Assembly (NCBI GenBank): GCA_946699065.1 | Contig: CAMPDV010000122.1 | Span: forward strand, 628,001-692,000 | Reading direction: 5' to 3' | DNA length: 64,000 nucleotides | Origin: Loxodes magnus | Taxonomy: Eukaryota; Ciliophora; Karyorelictea; Loxodida; Loxodidae | Shown: positions 36,356 to 48,910 of the stretch, one piece after another | How the letters are laid out: every line of letters starts with the position of its first letter | How positions within the stretch are numbered: position 1 is the stretch's first letter | Program-made: the position numbers and the translations under genes | The notes under the pieces: generated by a model | The model's input: only the letters and a program-made list of their open reading frames with translations | Told to the model about the DNA's origin: nothing | Database searches by the model: none

Positions 36356-37411
36356 ATGAAAAAACTATTCTTAAGATGCTTTTGCTTATGACAGGAAGAT
36401 GATATAAAAACTTAGTCAAACGGTATTCAAATTACGAATCAAATTCAAGAAAATATTTTTACTCAGCCACATGAGGATATCGAAATAAGTTAAGACAAAA
36501 TAGATAAGAATTTTTGAAGTGAAAAAGCCTTTGAAAAATATTTAACTTAAACCAGACGCTTAACTGAGAGAAAATCTTTAGACTAATAGATATTAGTCAA
36601 TAGTGCTATAAAAAGCATACAAAACCCTAATAAAACATATGAAAAAAACCTAGACTTTCTAAATTGATCTTTTCGATCAGGAAAGAAATTCTTTGGATTT
36701 TACGGTTTGCAAGAGTACGAAAATATGAATAATGAAGAATCTACAAAAGAAAAAAAATTTAAATCTTTTGGAAAGACCAGTCCTTGCCAGACTAATACAT
36801 GTAATGAGAATCTTTTTTAGAAATAAGTGGAAGTTTAATATAACAAATCTTAGAGCATTATTTATAAAAATGACCTTGAAGGAGATTTTGTAGATGTAAA
36901 TAACACTCACTAACATTTTTGTCATTTAATTAAGTCTTAACCTATTTTATTAGCTATTCAAATACTTAACTTTCTAAATTACTAAAGCTTCTTATAAAAC
37001 TTCTAGCTACTTTATTAATCTATCTAATGTTATCTCATAATGTTTATCTGGCTAACATTTTAAAAAAGCTATCCATAACTAAATGATTATAGCTTAATCA
37101 GTTTAATCTTAATTTAAATGTAATTAAGTAGATTCTAAAAATAGATCAAAAGATAGCTACTATAAGTTTGTCATTAAAAATCTGTTTGTTGCTATTATTT
37201 TTAAAAGCTAGCAATAAAATAAATATATCTTTCCACAACTATAGAAATAGAACAAAATAGATTAAAACTACTCAGCCATATAATAGTAAAGCTTATAGAC
37301 AATTAGTAAGTATTTTGCTCTTCACTTGAAAGAACTATAATGGTTTGTTTATCTTTATTACATAATTAAATTATAAAAAGTAAGATAATTAATATTTAGG
37401 ATTTATAATGA
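36356..37411 (+). CDS. Hypothetical protein (3' end uncertain)
   Basis: Starts MKKLFLRCFCLWQEDD. Clear protein-like codons continue to about nt 36930 (Lys/Asn/Glu-rich, for example SGKKFFGFYGLQEYE and KKFKSFGKTSPC), with TGA used as Trp three times. After that the translation becomes AT-driven and hydrophobic, and the first in-frame TGA is at 37409-37411. Probably the real stop lies behind an unseen tiny intron near 36930. No family recognised. It lies inside the inverted-repeat spacer. Confidence 0.4.
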
Positions 37412-39631
37412 TCACTATATTAAAGATTTATTTTATATTTCAATTTATAAAAATTAAAGTAAAACCATCTATAATAAGGGATGATTCTTATAAAATTAAT
37501 GCTCTATATATAATATAAGGAATAAATATAGTAATGGTAATCAGGTAAATAATGATTTTTAAATACTTAGATTTAGCATTTTATTAGAATTGTATTTTAT
37601 ATGATGTTTAAAAAATAAGAATTTTTACATTTATTTAGTAGTTTCAATCATATCTATAATTAAGTATAGAGCTAAATGTTCTCACTTTAAATAATGATAC
37701 TATTAAAATTGCTATTATCTAATAAAAATTTATCTATATTCTTTTTTAAATGACTTAATCAATTTTTTAGTTACTTCTTATATAATTTAGCTAATAAATT
37801 TAGCATATTTAGGAAATAAGTTTAAATTATAATAAGTCAACTTTTAAAGAAGGTATATAATAAAGCTTAGACAAAAATGCTATATTTAAATTAAGAACTT
37901 GCTAAGATTATAAACATTCTTTATAATTTATTAAGAAATTCTTAGAAAAATTAACTAATATTGCTAGTACACTTTCATAGAGATAAAAATTATTCAGAAG
38001 AATTTAATTTAATTTCCTTTATATCAGTCATTTGCAATTTAAACTTTAAAACTATTAAAATTTGAATTAAAATAAGAATGCTATTTATGCTTAAATGCAA
38101 CAGATGAAAATTTTAAAGTTTGATAGAAATTTTGAGTGACTTGGACTCTTTATATATTGTAACTAAATTAATCTGCTCTTTGTTAGTAAATTTAACTTAA
38201 ATTACGTATTAAAGCTTTTAGGTTATTATCATACATCAAGTCTCTTTCTTAGCATTCTACTAATTTCTTCTTAATTTTATAACCTTTTTCGTAATATATG
38301 AGCAAATGATAATAAAGTTATAAACATGTTTAATATTATCTGAAATTAAGCAATAATAGGAAAGAAGTTAATGTAATTAAAATTTTAAGGATTTATAGGA
38401 AATAAAATATAATAATAATGGATTCTATAATTAAGTTAATTATTTCACTTTGTTATATAAAAATTATATAAATGCCTTTGAAAAATAATTATCTCTTGCA
38501 TAAAATAATAAATATAGCTATCATTTTATTTTATCAAAGCCTTTGCTAAAGATAGAAAAATACTATTAATTTAATACTTATAAACAATAAACTCTTATTA
38601 CTTTCTTTCTATTTTTAAATTTTTTATTTATCCATTTTCAAATTAGAAAAAGAAGGCAAATAATCAAGTTTGATAATAAAGGTTGATTATCTATTATTTT
38701 TCTACTGATAAAAATATCATTTCATAAACTTATGAAGATTAAGCTTAGCTAATAAATCAGGTAAAAATTGCCTAAAATAATATTCTAAAGTTATGCTCCT
38801 TAACTAATACTTATTATAGTTAGATTTATTGATTGATATTAAATTAATCTTAACCTATTATTTATTCTAAACTCATTATTTATTCATGAGTCTTTTTAAG
38901 TTTGGTTAATTTCTTAAAATATATAGAGATCTTACTTTTAAATAAATAATTATTATTCTTAGTCTCTAAATTTAAAATTTAAAAGCGTATAAATAAAGTT
39001 TTAACTATACAATTTCATTCAACCTTTAGTAATTTATATTACTGAATGATTATTTAGAGCTAAGTAAGTTATTTAAATAAGATACTTCATTATTAGTTTA
39101 AAGTTATGCATTAATCTTAACAAAATAAACACATTTTATAAATTAAAATTAATAGCGTAGCTATTATGTTTAGCCAAATAACTCCTTGCAAGTTGAAAAG
39201 GAACTATTTTTTAATTTTATTATAAAATTCTTTCTAATTTATATTTAATTTAACTTCATCTTTTCTTTTAATTTTTAATCTATATTGATTTATTGTAAAT
39301 AAGTAGTAACTTAACAAAGATTAAAGACTAAATGCTCAAATTTTGATGTGTTTTAAATTTTCTAATGTTTAATTCAAGAATATTCTTTCTAAATAAATTT
39401 ATAAAGCTTTGCTATTTTAAAGTTATTAAGCTTAAATTCTTAATAAGTTCAAATTTATTCTAAAGTCAATTATTATTAAATTAAATCAAGCATATTATGA
39501 ATTTTTGGATCTTTATGCTATTTATAAATCTTATTTTTCAGACTTTTACGCATTTCAATTTCCCAATAATAGAAGTTTATTGAATGATCTTTCTGTTAAA
39601 TATAAACATTCCCCTTTTATCATTAAGAGTA
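37412..39631. other. AT-rich stretch inside the inverted-repeat spacer
   Basis: 2.2 kb, nothing recognised. Confidence 0.5.
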
Positions 39632-41359
39632 TTTAACTTAATTACGTAAATCTCTTAATTAATTAATTTGAATAATTAAATTGGCTACTCTAAATAAGGT
39701 AAAGTAACTTTAGTGAGTTGATATAAATAGATGCTAATAAATAAACAGAAAGTAGGTTTAATTAGTGGTGTAATAGGCTAATCTTACTCTATTCTTTATA
39801 TTATTTAATACTTAGTTGCTTCATTTAAATTATAGAGTTATTGCATTGCTAATAACCTATGACTTCATAGCCTTAATGCGTCACTAATCAATATAGAACT
39901 GGTTTGAAGCTCTTCAACTCTTTAACTTAAAAGAAGAATTTATTGCTAATAACGCAAATAAAGTATACTGATTTATGTGTAGACCAACTATTTGTAATGT
40001 AGGAGATAGTAGATGATATGTAGTAGGCGATAGTATATGCAGAATACTAGGAAACTATTTTAAATATGATGTTGTAACATGCATGAATATACCAGATATC
40101 AATGATTAATCAACTGCCCATGCTTTATAATAAGGAATGTCTTTTAAAGAATACGCTCGATATCAGGAAAACTTATACTTAGATGAAATGAGGAGTTTAA
40201 ATGTAGATTTACCTAATATGATTGTAAGAGATAGCGAATTAATACCTGAAATTATAGATTTCATACAGGATATTAAGGAAAAAGAATTCGCTTATGAAGT
40301 AAATGGTTCTGTCTACTTTGATGTTAAGCTTTTCCAAGAGAAGGGCCATTAGTATAACAAATTTAAATCTTCTTACATTGATGTTCTAGTAAGTGAAGAA
40401 GAATAACAGATTAAGACTTAAAATGAAGGTGGGAAAAGAAACTAAATTGATTTCCCTTTATGAGTCAAAACTTAAGAAAATTAGCTTTAATGATAATCTC
40501 CTTGAGGATTAGGAAGACCTAGTTAACATGTGAATTGTAGTGCAATGGCTTTCACTATGCTTCCTAATTCTTTAGATATTTACTGAGGAAGTGAAGAGTT
40601 AAAGTTTCCTCATAACAATAACGAAATAGTATTGGTAGAAGCTAAGAGTGGATAAAAGCAATGAGTTAATTATTTTTTGCATGGAGGCTTTCTAAATTGA
40701 ATGGGATAAAAAAGACTGTTGAGAAACATTAGCAGCATTTAGCAATTACTAAGCAAGTATAACTAAAATCAAATTAGAATGCTATTTTTGAAACATCAGT
40801 GAAATAGTTATTTCTAGTTAAGTAATTCCCAATTAGAAGAAGCTTCTGATTTAGAAAAGCAATGAAGAAATTTTATGTTAAACTTAGAAGTAAAAATAGA
40901 GCAAAACACTACAAACTTATAAAAATGAGATTCAGAAGAAAAATAACTTTTGCAAGATTTTGATAGATTAAAGGAAAAAGTTCATTCCTTTATGCTTGAT
41001 AATTTAAATATTCCTAGTGTAATCTTAGAGCTTGGAACATTCTAATTGAAGGTAAATAAATATATAACTAAAAGTACTGTAAAAGTGACTATTTTAGAAT
41101 CTGTCAAAAACTATTATTAGTTCCTATCGAAATGTTTAGGGTTTAAATGAGATGATTAATCTTAAAGAGAACGAGTTTAATAAGCAATGAGCATTATAAC
41201 AGATTTGAGAAATACTGTAAGATTATCAAAAGATATGTAAACAATTCATGATAAAGCAAAGGAAATAAGTGATAAAATGCTTATCAATTTAGGATTAAAT
41301 GAAAATTAAGTTAACTAGAATAGTTAATAAACAGTAAGGCAAAATATAAATCAATAAAA
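39632..41359. repeat. Right arm of the 1728-bp inverted repeat
   Basis: Reverse-complement copy of 26984-28711, same length. The divergence point at the 3' end falls inside the C-terminal coding region of the CysRS-like gene. Confidence 0.92.
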
Positions 41360-41408
41360 CGAAGAAGTAGAGAGCAATAACATTTAATATATAAGCTTAA
41401 TATTATGA
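39876..41408 (+). CDS. Cysteinyl-tRNA-synthetase-like protein lacking HIGH and KMSKS (right copy)
   Basis: 510 residues, ATG to TGA 41406-41408. CysRS framework is clear: FMCRPTICN at residue 35, GNYFKYDVVTCMNIPDIND, EIIDFIQDIKEKEFAYE, NGSVYFDVKLF, SPWGLGRPSQHVNCSAM, LKFPHNNNEI, NQIRMLFLKHQW. Zinc ligands match the E. coli enzyme pattern (Cys35, Cys221, His246, Glu250). The HxGH signature is replaced by NVGD (residues 41-44) and the KMSKS loop by GQKRL (277-281). The Trp of GWHIECSAM is also lost. It should be unable to activate cysteine, so it is probably a pseudo-synthetase with tRNA-binding, zinc-binding or regulatory function (inference). Confidence 0.88.
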
Positions 41409-43164
41409 AATATTTTAGAAAATTCATTCAGAAAATCTCAAAAAATAATTAGAACCAATAATGATAAAAATTTATAATGCATCTTAATATTTTAAAAATA
41501 ATCCAATTTAAATTTTACTTATTTCCATTTAAAGATCTTGTAAACTTAATAATTACTTTTTGATCTATAAAACTTATAAATTTATAAAAAGATAAAAGCC
41601 AATATTAAATGATAATAAATATAAGAGTAGATACTAAAGTTGAAGTAAGCAACATTTAAAAATAAAATTTAATAATAAAATATATTCTTAGCTCTATAAT
41701 CATAAAGAATCTATCGCTTACACAAATACTTCAAGCCACCAATAAAAAAGTTTAAATATTTTTACTAGCACTATGTACGATTCAGATATCTTTTATAAAT
41801 AAACTTTATAAAGTATCTTTGGTAATAATTTATGAGATTATTCTATTATATAAAATATCTATAATTAAAGATAAGATTATTCTTATTTTATATGATATGC
41901 TTTATTTAACTGTATATATGACTATGAGTTTATTTCTTATGTATATAAGCAGAATATTTTCTTTAGTTTAAGACTTTTTAAAATAATAGACTAGTAGAAT
42001 TAAGCTATAATCTAAATCCTTCTTATAAGTATTATGTGATTATTAATTATATGAAAATCCATATATTAAAGATAAAAAAGTAATTAATATCCTCCTTTAT
42101 TTTGCTAGTTTACTTTTTATATTAAATTTAGCTTAAAATTTAAATTTTCAGAACGTAGAATTATGCTTTAGATAGAAAGTAAATACAACTACTAGTTGAA
42201 AATGTATAATTTATTATAAAGCATGCTTATTTAGATAAATGTAATACTTAATTGTTTAAAAGGTGTATTTATATTAATATACCATAAGAAAAACTAATTA
42301 AAGTAATATAATTAGATTAAAGTAAATAAATCTATAATAAGTAGTATATTAAATTAAATTCTAAATATAACATTACTATTAAATTATATATAGCTTATAT
42401 AAGATGAACTAAGCAGAATAAGCATAGATAAATAAAACTTAATAAATTTTCTATATCTATAAAATGTTTAAACTTTTAAAAGTTATTTACTACTAAATTC
42501 TTATATTAAATAAATAATTATAAGTCTAATAATGAATTATCATAATAAAGTAGAAGTAGTTGTCTAACTATCAAAACTATTTTATTTATTAGCTTATCTC
42601 TTAATTATTTTAAGAGCTTATAAATCACTTAAAAATTAATTTAGTTCCTTTTAAGTTTAAAAATAATTATAAATAAACACAAAAATTAGGTTTATTACTT
42701 TGAAAATACATTTAAATAAACTTTATTAATCTAATATAACTATTAAAATGAGGTAATTATCAAGACATTTTATAATTAAGCGAAGATATTTATCAAATTA
42801 AATAAAAAGTAATTATGCAAATAAAGTTAACTAAATAATCAAGACTATGAATGATCTATAAAAATAATTAGATATTGCCTAAAATATGCTGAAATAATAC
42901 TTAACTATTTGCTAGAGCAAGATATATAAAAGTCATTTTTTTATCTATAAAATTTATTTTTTCATTTCCCTAAATTTAATTGCGTAAATCTGGTATTCTG
43001 CTAATTTGAGATTCTATTTGAATATCTGTTTGCCTTTGGATAAGCTTAGTTGTTAACAAATGATAGAATAAAAATAAAGAGATCTTAAAATTAACATAGA
43101 GATTTTTATTAAGTAAAATTATATCAAAGACTCGTTTATTTATTTTATAAATATTCAATCTTTT
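41409..43164. other. AT-rich intergenic stretch
   Basis: 1.75 kb, no gene or RNA recognised. Confidence 0.5.
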
Positions 43165-44355
43165 TCATCTGATTTTCTGATTACCATTTTGCTTTTGCTT
43201 TTTTCTTTTCTTTTTCTTTTTTTTTTATTTTAATTTTCCGAACTAGAGGAAGATTATGAGCTAGAGGATATGTTAAATTTCCTGCTAGATTAATTATTTT
43301 ATTACCTCAAGAACTTTTTTAAAATTTCTGAATCGATACTCAACTATGAAAATCTGAAATTTTTCCTTAGAAATGGCTTGGAATTATTTTTCGTTCCTAT
43401 GAATTGATTATATTATTATATCAAACTATTTTTCTATTTACTAGACTGTATTATAACTTACAAGATTATCCTAATCAAGCTTTATATCTAAGGATTTCTT
43501 TAGAAAAGGTTTTAAAATATTAATTTTTTAGTCCTCTTCTTTCGTTTCACTAGTTTCTTCAATTGTTTCTTAGTATTTCTTTTAATTATTTTCAGTAGAA
43601 AAAATTTTCTTTAAATGAGAATCTTTAGATTTTTTGTTTTTCATAAACAAAAAGTTTTTGATTCATGGTGCTAATAAATTTTCACTTTCTTATCTACAAG
43701 GTGGATACTTTATATTTAAATATTCTATATAACTTTGCATTCTTTCTATAGATTATCTAGCTGTAGAAATAGATCTTCAAGCCATTTCTTTCCTTTTTTC
43801 TTCACGATATTTATAAAAATAATGTTGCCTTTCCTTTGAAGATTTTTCTTAATTAATCAAAAAATCCTTTATATTCTGTATATTGTTATAACTACTATGA
43901 ATTCCAAACTTATTCTTGGGAATATTCAAATGTAGTTTTGGAGTTTTGCTGATTTAAAATGAAGGTTCAGGAGAAACAATTCGAGATGTTTGACAACTAT
44001 GATTTTTGGGTTTAAAAAATTTGGATTAATTAGAATTTTAATCTTCGATTCAGGCTTTAAATTAATTATCTACTTTTGCTCCTATATTTTAAATAATGAA
44101 GGCTTATGGAACAGTTTGTTCTATTTTTGTATTTGTAGAAGTTTTGCTCATATCAGTATCTTCTTATTATAACGATTAGTTAGTTAAAGCTTTTTAACAA
44201 TTTCTTTTATCTTTTTTAATTATTGGAAGGCTTACAATAGATAGTCCAAAACGCTTCTTCATATAGTTATTCAGCTCCTAATCCATATTGCGCCTCTGAC
44301 CATTTTTTACTTCAGGTAAGTTTGGATTTTCTGTTCGGTTGTTTAAGCTGTTCAT
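43165..44355 (-). CDS. Hypothetical protein, paralogue of the 3.7-4.7 kb gene
   Basis: 396 residues from ATG 44355 (MNSLNNRTENPN) to TGA 43165-43167. It aligns along its length with the 3680-4717 gene (FKAWIED, FGIHSSYNNIQNIKDF, ISTARQS, LAPWIKN, KLDQDNLVSYNTV), with TGA=Trp at the same two places. The C-terminus differs, ending in a Lys-rich run (KKKKKKRKKQKQ). Function unknown. Conservation of frame in both copies suggests that both are or were functional; the copies face the same way 40 kb apart. Confidence 0.65.
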
Positions 44356-45829
44356 AAAATTGTTTTCTTACTAATATAAAGTTAATTATTAGTTATAAAT
44401 AAAATAAGGCTATTAGGATACTATTGAAATAAGCTATAACAATGATATCTTAGAAACGGTAGTAAATAGAATATATGAATAAATAGTCTAAAATGTCTAT
44501 CACTCTAATTATTTCAAGTATTTTAAGAAACTAATAAGAGCTTTACATATCACTTTCAATCTATTTCTTTATTTATAGGTAAGGTATCTTTATATAATAA
44601 TTCATAATCATATTGATATCTTTAGACTAAATATAATTATAAAATAGCTTGCAATCTAAAAATTTAAAAAATTGCTATAAAATCCACATTCTGCTTATAA
44701 GATTATAAGCAAAAAGTAGTATCAAATTAAGAAAAGCATGATAAAGGATATTAATATAATAAGCAACAAAGTTAATATTTATTATTTGTAAAAGAGATAA
44801 ATCTAAGTAATATAATTAAATTATTAATTAAATAAGTTTATTTTATATTAATTACTAGCTGCTTAATTATTATATTAACTAGAAATTATAGGAAATAAAA
44901 TGTAAAATCTTAATATTATTTTCTAATGTTTTAATAGTAATTTAATATGCTATCTGATCTAATTCTATTATGCAGCTCTTCATCGTTTTTAGTTCTTAGT
45001 TTTACATTAGATAAATTTATTAGCACTTTAAACATTTAATTTAATGAATGATATAAGATAATATATCTTAAAATTTTATTATTTAACTTGTTGTGTTAAT
45101 TATACTCTATCAATTTATCATTTTAATTTAGTGATAATTAGAATATTTATTATGTATCTTAGATGAAGATTTAATATAAGAGATATCTAATATAATATAG
45201 AAAATATTAATATATAAATAAGCTAGATAAAAATTGAGGTTATTAAATCTTTATTTGAATTTAACTTTAAATAACTTTCTAAAAGAAGATTCTTTCTTAT
45301 GTTGATTCTATTAGTCATAAATTAGCTATTTTATTAATTTTTTTACAGCAGAATTAAAATATATAAATATTTTATATAATAAATATGCTGTGTATCTGCA
45401 TTACTATGAAATTTTATTAGTTTCAAATAATTTATTTTTGCTTATTTATATACATTTTTTTTATTTTTTCTATATCTAAAACTTTAGTATTCTAATCGTT
45501 ACTTTCTAATTTTTTCTAATTTTTTCCATTCACTCATTTTCAACTTAATTTATTTTTAGTTTTTTAAACACTCTAAAATCTAGCCATATTGCAAATTAAA
45601 GCCCCTAATATCACTAGAAGTATAAGAAATTATTTAAATTTTTATTTAATTTACCAAAAATCCTCATTTTTTGCTTTCCACATAAAATAAGCATAAAAAA
45701 GGATAAAAGGATAAAATTAAGTTTATAGTCTTAGAAAAGAGCTCCAGGGTTCACTTGTTTTTGTTCCTGCTCTTTCCTGAACTAAAGGACTGCGTAGGAC
45801 TACATTAGTCCGCCATCCTTGTCTCTCCC
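44356..45829. other. Intergenic, AT-rich with a GC-richer patch at the right end
   Basis: No gene. At ~45730-45850 composition becomes markedly richer in G+C, with a small hairpin (GGACT/AGTCC, 45797-45811), just downstream of the minus-strand coiled-coil ORF. It could be a 3' UTR, an RNA element or part of a mobile element. Confidence 0.4.
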
Positions 45830-46555
45830 TCATCCACTAATTATCGTTATAGTTTCTTCTTCCATTTTTATAAAAATCGTTGTTTCTTGAGTTGTAGAAT
45901 TTCTTTCTGTATACTTATCCTGTTCTTGTTGGTCATATTCTGAAAAGTTAGTCTAATATTTATTACTTGTTAATTTTTTCAATTTCTTGTTTCTTCCAGC
46001 ATTTTTTCCAGCAATGATTTTTCTAGCATAAATAGCACCGAATCTTTTTCGATAATAATTGATCTTATTTATTTCTTATTATTAGAATTCTGATTCGATT
46101 TCCATTGGGATATTTGATTATTAATCTTATTAATCTTATAATTTTTAAATTATTACTTGTTATTATTCTTGTTTTTCTTAAAGTTGCTTTATTTGATATT
46201 CAATTTAAGAAAAATGAAATTGGAACATTTGAGGGACTTCGTTAAATTATTTATCAATTTATTCCAATTTAATTACTATTTACGATTAGATTTTATTTAA
46301 TGATTCATCTATGGATGGGAATTATAGGTTTAATTATTCCATTAATTTTTCTAGTAAGTTTTCTAAATTTTCTATTTTTTATCTTTGCTTTTTCAAGTCA
46401 TATTGGATATTTGATATCCTTTGCTGAACTGATTATGCAAAGGATTCCTTAGATTATTAATCTTTATCTTATTAAGGCTATTCTTCAATTAAATTAGGTT
46501 ATTCTTATTTTTTCAAGTATTCATTAATAGAGGTCTATTATTTCTTAGGTGCCAT
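45830..46555 (-). CDS. Gln-rich coiled-coil hypothetical protein
   Basis: 241 residues, MAPKKQQTSINEYLKK to TGA 45830. Most Gln codons are TAA/TAG. The central ~120 residues are heptad-like coiled coil (NLENLLEKLMEQLNLQ; EYQIKQLQEKQEQQQ). A basic C-terminal part, YYRKRFGAIYARKIIAG, then a Ser/Thr/Glu tail. The layout (coiled coil then basic region) resembles ORF1-type nucleic-acid chaperones of LINEs, and LINE debris lies nearby, but no RNA-binding fold can be recognised. The frame extends upstream of the ATG into the decayed Cys-rich gene copy. Confidence 0.5.
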
Positions 46556-46599
46556 TTTATATATATAAATAAAGGTATTTGAATCTGCAAGAATTTGAT

Positions 46600-47150
46600 T
46601 ACTGCATCTGAAAACATCTTTTGCTCTCAAAATTCTTTAAATATCTTTTTTTTCAATTTAAAGAGTTATCGTAAAAGCTATAAGTACATCTAACTTGCTT
46701 TTCTATTGAAGAGTCACATTCAAATATTCCATTTCAGCAATTTTACCTTCAATGCATATTTCCCACACCTATTATTTTACTTCTATAACATTTTTTTAGA
46801 AATCACTGAAATATTTACTTTGCTTACCTCTTATTTAGTAATATGCTATGGAGAATACGTTAGCTCGCTGTAATTAAGCATATCATTGTAGAAATAAACT
46901 AATTCCCAATAATGTTATTTAAACATTTCAAAGGTTTTTTCTTCCTATTTGTTATTCATAGTAAAGTTTAGCTCTTTTTATTTGTCAGCATTTCTTAAAA
47001 ATGGCTCTATGGTGCATCTTTAAGTATTAGCATCTTAAGTATAAACATAGTTATTTAGTTTATCTAATTTATAGTTTAAGTTATCAGGTACGATTTTACT
47101 TAAGGTTCATTTGGGCCTTTACTTGCTAACACGGAGAGAAAGAAAAGAAA
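46600..47150 (-). pseudogene. Decayed secreted-protein family member, copy 1
   Basis: Reads from a signal-like stretch (SFLSLRVSK) through IVPDNLNYKLDKLNNYVY, QDANTQRCTIEPFLRNA and ELVYFYNDMLNYSEL. Aligns with the copy at 51.6-52.2 kb. Around nt 46837 the frame must shift to keep the alignment (YFSDFQKNVIEV, VWEICIEGKI), and most Cys residues of the family are lost. No start codon at the signal segment. Probably a pseudogene. Confidence 0.45.
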
Positions 47151-47714
47151 AGAAAAGAATCTTAGTAATAGTTACAATAAAGATAGAAATAAAAAATAAC
47201 ACATAAAGTACTATCAATAAAATATTAAAGTTATAGTTAATAACAGTATTCAACAACTTTAAATAGTGTTTCTACCTTACACTATGCCAAGCATATTCCA
47301 ATTTAGTAAAAATCTTATAAGTAGTTTTATCTTTATACTTAAATATAAAGTAAAGAGATAAATTAAAGCTATTTTCTTGATTATTTTTCTTAAAACTTAA
47401 TATTTCTATATCAAGTTTTCAATAATAAGTATTTTATAAAATAACTAAAGTAATAAAATGAGATTAAAAGATACTTGCTTAACTAGGATATAAAATAAGA
47501 ATAAATGTAAATATTTATAATTTTTGCATAAATTTTAACTATTTAATTTTATATCGAAATTTTGATAAAATTTCATTATTAATTTAATATTTACCATATG
47601 TTAAGTATTTTGGTCTTACTGTTATGTTTCTATTTTTATTGGCTATTTATGTTAAGATTTTGCATTAAATATCTAAAAAATGCTTAATTTACATTTAAAA
47701 TAAAAGATTTTTTT

Positions 47715-47756
47715 ACGTCTTAAAATGAAAGAATTATTTCTTTCATCTATAGACGT
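47715..47756. repeat. Terminal stem-loop at LINE copy 1
   Basis: A 42-nt imperfect palindrome: ACGTCT pairs with AGACGT, and ATGAAAG with CTTTCAT. It lies just past the A-run at the minus-strand 3' end of the LINE fragment. Confidence 0.7.
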
Positions 47757-48340
47757 TATTCGTTTTTTTTTTTTTTTAAGCTTGTCTTGATCTCATCATT
47801 TTTCTTAATCTTTCCTTTTTATACTCATCTTTAGTTTCTTCTTTTTTTGCTTTTTCCATTTCTAGAACCTCAAATCTCCTTGTCGTTAGCTTCTTGTGAA
47901 GTATTTTGATTTATAAATCTAAATACTCCAATTTAAACCTTGAAAATGAGTTTATATATTCTTGATCGTATAGTTGAGACACCTTAAGTCATAATTCCCA
48001 TCTTTTCCTTTAGTAAATTCCTTATATTGGAATATTATATACATTTAAAGATATGTACGAAAGTCTCATACTCTCCACACATACAACAGGGATAATCAAA
48101 AGGATAATAAAGATCTTAAAGATCCTTACGAAAATTACAAGTTTAGGTTCTAATACAATATATACTGATAATTTCTCGTCTATACTATTTGTTTAATTTC
48201 ACTTAAGTAATTTGTGGAAACTGTTAAAGATTACCAAACGCTCAGTATATATTTAGCTGTTTTCATTCTCATAAATTTTTAGTAGCTATATTATGGAAAT
48301 ATTGTTGTATTTTGTCTTATATGTTTAATAAAAGTTTTAA
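47757..48340 (-). mobile_element. 3' end of a non-LTR retrotransposon (LINE), dead fragment 1
   Basis: The translation gives the C-terminal part of a LINE polyprotein: KLNKQYRREIIS, IRTQTCNFRKDL, then a zinc-knuckle CCMCGEYETFVHIFKC (C-x2-C...H...C), then KEKMGIMTQG and a basic tail MEKAKKEETK in another frame, ending in a run of ~15 A. The reverse-transcriptase core is missing and the upstream sequence is unrelated, so the fragment is 5'-truncated. It matches the plus-strand fragment at 55.4-56.4 kb at roughly 80% in the zinc-knuckle region. Confidence 0.75.
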
Positions 48341-48359
48341 GATTGGTATTATTCTTTTA

Positions 48360-48910
48360 ATTCTAATGATCAATATTATAAAGATCTGGCAATTGGTACA
48401 TTTAATCATAGTATTAAAATATTTTTTCCAGATATTAATGAAAAGAGATCCTATTATAGATATTGGAAAATAAATGCTTTCTTATTTCATTTGATGGTAT
48501 AATATCTAAAAAATATTAAGATTTGAATGAAATGGCCAATAAAAATATTAATAATTTTATTAAAAGCTAGAATTTAACAACATTTTTAAAAGTAGGATAT
48601 ATGTATCTTATACAATAAAATGAAAATATTTAAATTAGCCTTTATGAATTTAATCATTATCATAAATAGATTGAAGAAATACTAAAGCTTATTAAAAATT
48701 TAAAGATAGAATTTGTTAGTGCTAATAAAAGGATTTGTTAGTAAAAAGAAAAATTATTAATTAAAAGGATTTCATATAGTTAAAATAAAATATTAAGTTC
48801 ATTTATTCAAAACCAATAGATTCAAAAATTTAAAAATTCCAAATTTAATTTATTAAAAGATAAAATATTATAAGTTTAACAATCTTTTGGCATCTTTATC
48901 AGTTAATTAT
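48360..48910 (+). pseudogene. Degenerate ORF remnant
   Basis: Two adjoining frames have protein-like character (LAIGTFNHSIKIFFPDIN; then DLNEMANKNINNFIK to IEEILKLIKNLKIEF). They need a frameshift to join and there is no start. Coiled-coil-like; no family recognised. Confidence 0.3.

Noticed and set aside
45790..45850. L1-like 5' end (GGGAGAGACAAGGATGGCGG on the minus strand)
   Set aside because: Short chance resemblance; no reverse transcriptase follows downstream on that strand.
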